Source: UBA3941 sp002385665 (lineage in GTDB: Bacteria > Bacillota > Clostridia > Caldicoprobacterales > UBA3941). From it: a stretch of 64,000 nt of DNA. The position numbers and the translations under genes are program-made. The notes below the pieces were generated by a model, which was not told the DNA's origin, made no database searches, and worked only from the letters and a program-made list of their open reading frames with translations. Location of the stretch: assembly GCA_050949255.1 (NCBI GenBank), contig JBMNFJ010000016.1, positions 1,148,428-1,212,427 of the forward strand, given 5' to 3'. Position 1 is the stretch's first letter; each line of letters starts with the position of its first letter. Shown here piece after piece: positions 60,975 to 64,000 of this stretch.

Positions 60975-62198
60975 TTATTCTACTACCTTCTCCCTCATCT
61001 TTTCTATGAGCTCCAACACACCAGCTTCTACCTTATTTAGGTCCTCTTCCTTTGGTGCTCCTTCAAACTCTACTGATTCAATGAAATCCCAATTCATCCT
61101 GTTTCTTTCGATTATTTCACTTAGCTCCTTCTCCGCACCGCCGGACCATCCATATGACCCAAATCTAAATGCTACCTTACCGGTTATCCTCTTTCTGCCC
61201 AGCTCATTTAAAGCTGCTGCAACCGGTGGGAAAAGCTTATACTCATAAGTAGGCGCTGCAATAATTACCCCTGCAGATTTAAAGACGGTTGCCACCATTT
61301 CGCTTTCGCTTTCCTGTGGCATTTGCAGCTTGTTGTATTTGATGCCTTCCCTTTTAAGTATGCCTTCAACGTGATCAACTGCTTTTGCGGTCATTCCATA
61401 CATGGATCCCCATAATATGGTGACTTCATCCTTCCCAGCCCCTTCAGCATACAGGGAAAACCTGGCATAATCATCTATTATCTTTTGAGGATTTTTTCTA
61501 TAGACCGGACCATGGCCGGGTGCGATAGTATTTATCTCCAGCGTTTTTGCCTTCTCAATTGCCTTTCTCAAGCTGGGTGTAAAAGTTGTCATTACATTGG
61601 AATAATACCTTATTCCTTCGGATTCAAAGAAGTCGACCTCTTCAGGTGTCAGCTCATCATCGAAACAATGGTCCTCCATCCTGCCAAAGGCTCCGAACAT
61701 ATCACAGGAGAAAAGGGTTTTTGTATCTCTTTCATAGGTGTACATGGTGTCCGGCCAGTGAACGTTTGGTACCGGATGGAAACTTAACACCTTTCCCTTA
61801 CCCAGGTCCAGAGTGTCTCCTTCCTTCACAACTCTTATTCTGTCTTCACCATAAAAGGAGGCCACCATCTTTGCAGCTCTGTCAGTACATATTATCGTAA
61901 AATCATCCTTAATTTTTCGGAAGTTTGAAATCCATCCGGAATGATCCGGTTCCATATGATTAACAATCAAATAATCGATATCTTCGGGCTCAACGCCTAT
62001 TTCTTCCAAGTTTCTATAAAGGGTCTCAGGCACCCCATCCCAGCCGATAACACCATCGATTATTGCAGTCTTTTCTCCCTGAACAATATAGGAGTTAAGG
62101 GTTACGCCATTTGCAATCTCCCAAATCCCCTCAAACAGTATGTCCTCGACATTCATAGTAAGCATATGTATTCCGTCTGCAATTTTCAACTTCTTCAT
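60975..62198 (-). CDS. Flavodiiron protein (A-type flavoprotein)
   Basis: 407 residues. The MBL-fold diiron site is complete: HMEPDH (about residues 80-85), VHWPD, SCDMFGAFG and APGHGPVY. A flavodoxin domain follows (ILWGSMYGMTAKAVD from about 260). There is no rubredoxin extension, so it is a class A enzyme. Reduces O2 or NO to protect an anaerobe, receiving electrons from a separate rubredoxin or NADH oxidoreductase. The ATG follows AGGACAAGG. Confidence 0.93.
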   Translation of the reverse strand: MKKLKIADGIHMLTMNVEDILFEGIWEIANGVTLNSYIVQGEKTAIIDGVIGWDGVPETLYRNLEEIGVEPEDIDYLIVNHMEPDHSGWISNFRKIKDDFTIICTDRAAKMVASFYGEDRIRVVKEGDTLDLGKGKVLSFHPVPNVHWPDTMYTYERDTKTLFSCDMFGAFGRMEDHCFDDELTPEEVDFFESEGIRYYSNVMTTFTPSLRKAIEKAKTLEINTIAPGHGPVYRKNPQKIIDDYARFSLYAEGAGKDEVTILWGSMYGMTAKAVDHVEGILKREGIKYNKLQMPQESESEMVATVFKSAGVIIAAPTYEYKLFPPVAAALNELGRKRITGKVAFRFGSYGWSGGAEKELSEIIERNRMNWDFIESVEFEGAPKEEDLNKVEAGVLELIEKMREKVVE

Positions 62199-62302
62199 GC
62201 CTTGTCCTCCATTAATTCATAGTATAATAACTACTTACCCGCAATTTGGGTCCATTAATCAAAAAAGGATATGAATACTAACCATTTCATGTTAACCATT
62301 AA

Positions 62303-62512
62303 TCATTTAATATATGTCATCAGGGTAAACCTTATACCATCCACAATCTGCTCACAGCTGTCAGGTACAAAGTCCAGCATTTTATAGATTTCAACCGCAT
62401 AAGGTGAAGAACTTACCCTAATCTATAGATTCTCCTTGTTTCTTGTCGCAATTACCCCCACAATTTCATTATCCATATCCCGGAGCAAATCCAGCTTCAA
62501 CAAAACAGACTG
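62303..62512 (-). pseudogene. Relic of a second type of GNAT acetyltransferase
   Basis: On the minus strand one frame gives SVLLKLDLLRDMDNEIVGVI and ATRNKENL before a stop. Then another gives SSPYAVEIYKMLDFVPDSCE followed by QIVDGIRFTLMTYIK and a stop at 62303. These match the middle and C-terminus of a common Clostridia GNAT family (usual end SSPYAVEIYKKLGF..NGIRFTPM). The acetyl-CoA loop between them is deleted and the start is gone. It is distinct from the GNAT at 60197-60724. Confidence 0.7.
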
Positions 62513-62546
62513 GCAAATTAAACCCGACGGTTTTGGAAAATTTTGC

Positions 62547-62575
62547 TTGTATGAAAAGCACGAAATTGCTATAAT
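62547..62575 (+). promoter_or_regulatory. Promoter for the small ACT-like gene
   Basis: TTGTAT (62547-62552) and TATAAT (62570-62575) are 17 bases apart, 44 bases before the ATG. Confidence 0.65.
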
Positions 62576-62619
62576 AATATTAAATAATAGCAAATCTTGG
62601 TGCCTGGGAGGGTGATCTG

Positions 62620-62874
62620 ATGTCTAGCTACTATATTATCGGCGTAAGAATGGATAACAGGATTGACAATGCAGTAAAATTCCAAGAGGTACTAACAAAG
62701 AACGGGTGTATGATCAAAACGCGTTTGGGATTGCACGATATAATTGACGATGATTGTGCAAATGACGGGATTATCGTTCTGCAGCCTTACGGCAGTAAGG
62801 AGGATGTTGAGGCCCTGGTCAATGAGCTTAACAGCCTGGAAGGTATAACGGCACGGTATATTGATTTAAACTAA
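62620..62874 (+). CDS. Small ACT-like (ferredoxin-fold) protein
   Basis: 84 residues, YYIIGVRMDNRIDNAVKFQE, then MIKTRLGLHD and GIIVLQPYGSKEDVEALVNE. The beta-alpha-beta-beta-alpha-beta pattern and the RLGLHD segment resemble the small regulators linked to iron-only hydrogenases (TM1266 type, like the NikR C-terminal domain). There is no DNA-binding part. The ATG follows GGGAGGG. It has its own promoter and terminator. A metabolite- or metal-sensing role is a guess. Confidence 0.7.
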   Translation: MSSYYIIGVRMDNRIDNAVKFQEVLTKNGCMIKTRLGLHDIIDDDCANDGIIVLQPYGSKEDVEALVNELNSLEGITARYIDLN

Positions 62875-62935
62875 AACGAATATTTAATTTAATAGGAATT
62901 TATATTCTCAAGCGCCTTTCTGGCGGGGACTATGG

Positions 62936-62980
62936 AAGAGAAAATGCCTTGTTTTTCTCTTCCCATAGTCCCTATTTATT
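62936..62980 (+). terminator. Terminator after the ACT-like gene
   Basis: GGGACTATGG-AAGAGAAAA pairs with TTTTTCTCTT-CCCATAGTCCC (62936 to 62972), with TATTTATTT behind. Very stable. Confidence 0.9.
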
Positions 62981-63124
62981 TGCTTATTAAAGATATTTTT
63001 ATTCAACCCTCAAAGGATATCATTAACCGATCCTATATTGGATTCCAATTACGGTAACTCTGAATCCATTTCATATAAGCATCATTTCATAGAAGCATAT
63101 TATCTCCTAAAAGCACAGATTAAT

Positions 63125-63229
63125 TTACGCTACTTCAAATTTGTACAGTCCCCACCAATGAGGCGTAACCGGTATCTGCTCAGTGGGTTTGCAGTTTAGA
63201 GTCATTAACATGTTTTTTCTACGGTCCAT
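63125..63229 (-). pseudogene. N-terminal relic of a URO-D family gene
   Basis: 34 codons, starting MDRRKNMLMTLNCKPTEQIP and going on VTPHWWGLYKFEVA before a TAA. This is how URO-D/MtaA-like proteins begin (a pattern like xxLxTLNxxxPDRVPVxxxWWGxYKFE). Nothing coding follows the stop. It lies five bases after the alpha-galactosidase stop, in the same direction, so the original operon paired the two. Alternatively it is a C-terminal extension lost by frameshift from the galactosidase, which I think less likely. Confidence 0.6.
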
Positions 63230-63234
63230 ACATA

Positions 63235-64000
63235 TTACCTTTCCATAATCTGTATTCTCGCTAGCTCGGATCCCTCTTCAGGTAGATCTTCAAAGGCCAA
63301 TCCATTGGTTTGGATCTCCAGTCCGGTTGCAGTGAACACTTTATTGCTGTCCATAAAGCTGACCTCATATTCTGCGTCATTTATTAAGCCTTTTGGATAA
63401 ACAACCTTTTCCTCCGGTGCACCCGTAAGTCTGAAAGCAAAGATAACCGACTCTTTTTCAGTACTATTAAACTGGAATACCGGGAACCGCTCCCCCCTAC
63501 CCCCCATTACTGGTTGAGGAGTCAGTCGATAAGCATCACCGTTTAATATATAATCCTTATAAATCTCCTCGTAAAAATCACATAATTCTCCCAGTCTTTC
63601 TTTACACCAATTGGGCATTTCCGGCAGCCTGTATGAAAAGCCGGGTACTCCCATTAAAACAGAACGTATAATGTAATCAAATTTCGACCTTTCCATATCT
63701 TCGGTGATTGGATCGTTAACTCCCGCATTATGATCACCCAGTATCTCCGACCAGCTGAAGTGAAGGCATGCACTTTGATGCAGGAAAGAAAGGGAGCCCC
63801 AGTAGCACTGCAGATGAAATTCTGTGTAGTCGGGATCGCTTAAATGGGTCCAGTGGGTGCGAGACAGCATTTCAATATCCTGTCTTAAACCTCCCGATGA
63901 ACAATTCTCTATGACTACATCGGGATATTTCTTATGTACTTCATCAAGAAATTTATAATATCCAATATAATGAGCATACAGCCCATCACCTTTGCCATGG
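63235..64000 (-). CDS. GH36 alpha-galactosidase, 5' part beyond window
   Basis: At least 254 residues, open to the right edge. The motif VVIENCSSGGLRQD (in bases 63890-63930) is the GH36 nucleotide of recognition for the CSxGGxRxD signature. The acid/base region THLSDPDYTEFH and WSEILGDHNAG follow. The C-terminal beta domain ends GSELARIQIMER. Cleaves terminal alpha-galactose. The N-terminal super-sandwich and the first part of the barrel, including the nucleophile Asp, lie outside the window. Confidence 0.85.
   Translation of the reverse strand, partial: HGKGDGLYAHYIGYYKFLDEVHKKYPDVVIENCSSGGLRQDIEMLSRTHWTHLSDPDYTEFHLQCYWGSLSFLHQSACLHFSWSEILGDHNAGVNDPITEDMERSKFDYIIRSVLMGVPGFSYRLPEMPNWCKERLGELCDFYEEIYKDYILNGDAYRLTPQPVMGGRGERFPVFQFNSTEKESVIFAFRLTGAPEEKVVYPKGLINDAEYEVSFMDSNKVFTATGLEIQTNGLAFEDLPEEGSELARIQIMER

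Noticed and set aside
63125..63235. Frameshifted C-terminal extension of the alpha-galactosidase
   Set aside because: The galactosidase already ends like its family (GSELARIQ...), and the extra codons look like a URO-D N-terminus with its own ATG.

Overview
The window reads as the chromosome of an anaerobic, plant-glycan-degrading member of the Clostridia (Firmicutes). Pointers are strong AGGAGG-type ribosome binding sites, TTGACA/TATAAT promoters with 17-base spacers, GTG and TTG starts, a glycyl-radical enzyme with its radical-SAM activase, an oxygen-reducing flavodiiron protein, a Clostridia-type Pst/Pho locus and many sugar-catabolism genes with little sign of aerobic metabolism. No rRNA, tRNA or CRISPR array was seen. 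The species cannot be named from this.

Layout. (1) 1-6467: a tandem array, period 2314 bp, of a DUF6259-like glycosidase gene. Copy 1 runs off the left edge and copy 3 is cut by an IS256-family element (6473-8034). (2) 8155-11112: a consensus promoter, a ~260-base leader ending in an intrinsic terminator, then a three-gene ABC-2 exporter. (3) 11189-19153: aldo/keto reductase, metallo-beta-lactamase-fold (MBL-fold) hydrolase, J-domain protein, SPFH/ribbon-helix-helix pair, sugar isomerase-like protein, D-galactonate dehydratase and SDR. (4) 19698-21262: a second IS256-family element with 7-bp target repeats, ending 42 bp before a mannonate dehydratase gene and placing a -35-like hexamer there. 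(5) 22511-29207: a leftward cluster of glycosidase, glycyl-radical activase, glycyl-radical enzyme, CE7 acetyl esterase and PfkB kinase. (6) 29300-38726: diguanylate cyclase, trypsin-like protease with zinc ribbons, Gfo/Idh/MocA oxidoreductase, a TetM-like GTPase fused to a YacP/Rae1-type NYN nuclease, and a frameshifted Na+/proline symporter. (7) 38894-51667: PRTase-like protein, second MBL-fold enzyme, OYE-type flavoenzyme, beta-propeller, nitroreductase, VOC protein, URO-D-like methyltransferase, GH38 mannosidase and a PfkB kinase. (8) 51957-58308: pstSCAB-phoU-phoP-phoR, with a circularly permuted PstS. (9) 58641-64000: a GNAT remnant, an AlkZ-like glycosylase, an intact GNAT, a flavodiiron protein, a GNAT relic, a small ACT-like protein, a URO-D relic and a GH36 alpha-galactosidase leaving the right edge.

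How the genes fit. Glycosidases and the esterase would release and deacetylate sugars. Galactonate dehydratase and mannonate dehydratase both lead to 2-keto-3-deoxy sugar acids. SDR, aldo/keto reductase and Gfo/Idh/MocA enzymes could supply oxidations and reductions, and PfkB kinases the phosphorylation. The aldolase step is not in the window. The glycyl-radical enzyme has no recognisable substrate and is the most likely site of new chemistry. The GTPase-NYN fusion is the most interesting single protein. Relic genes, dispersed palindromic repeats, two IS copies and the tandem array show an actively rearranging region.
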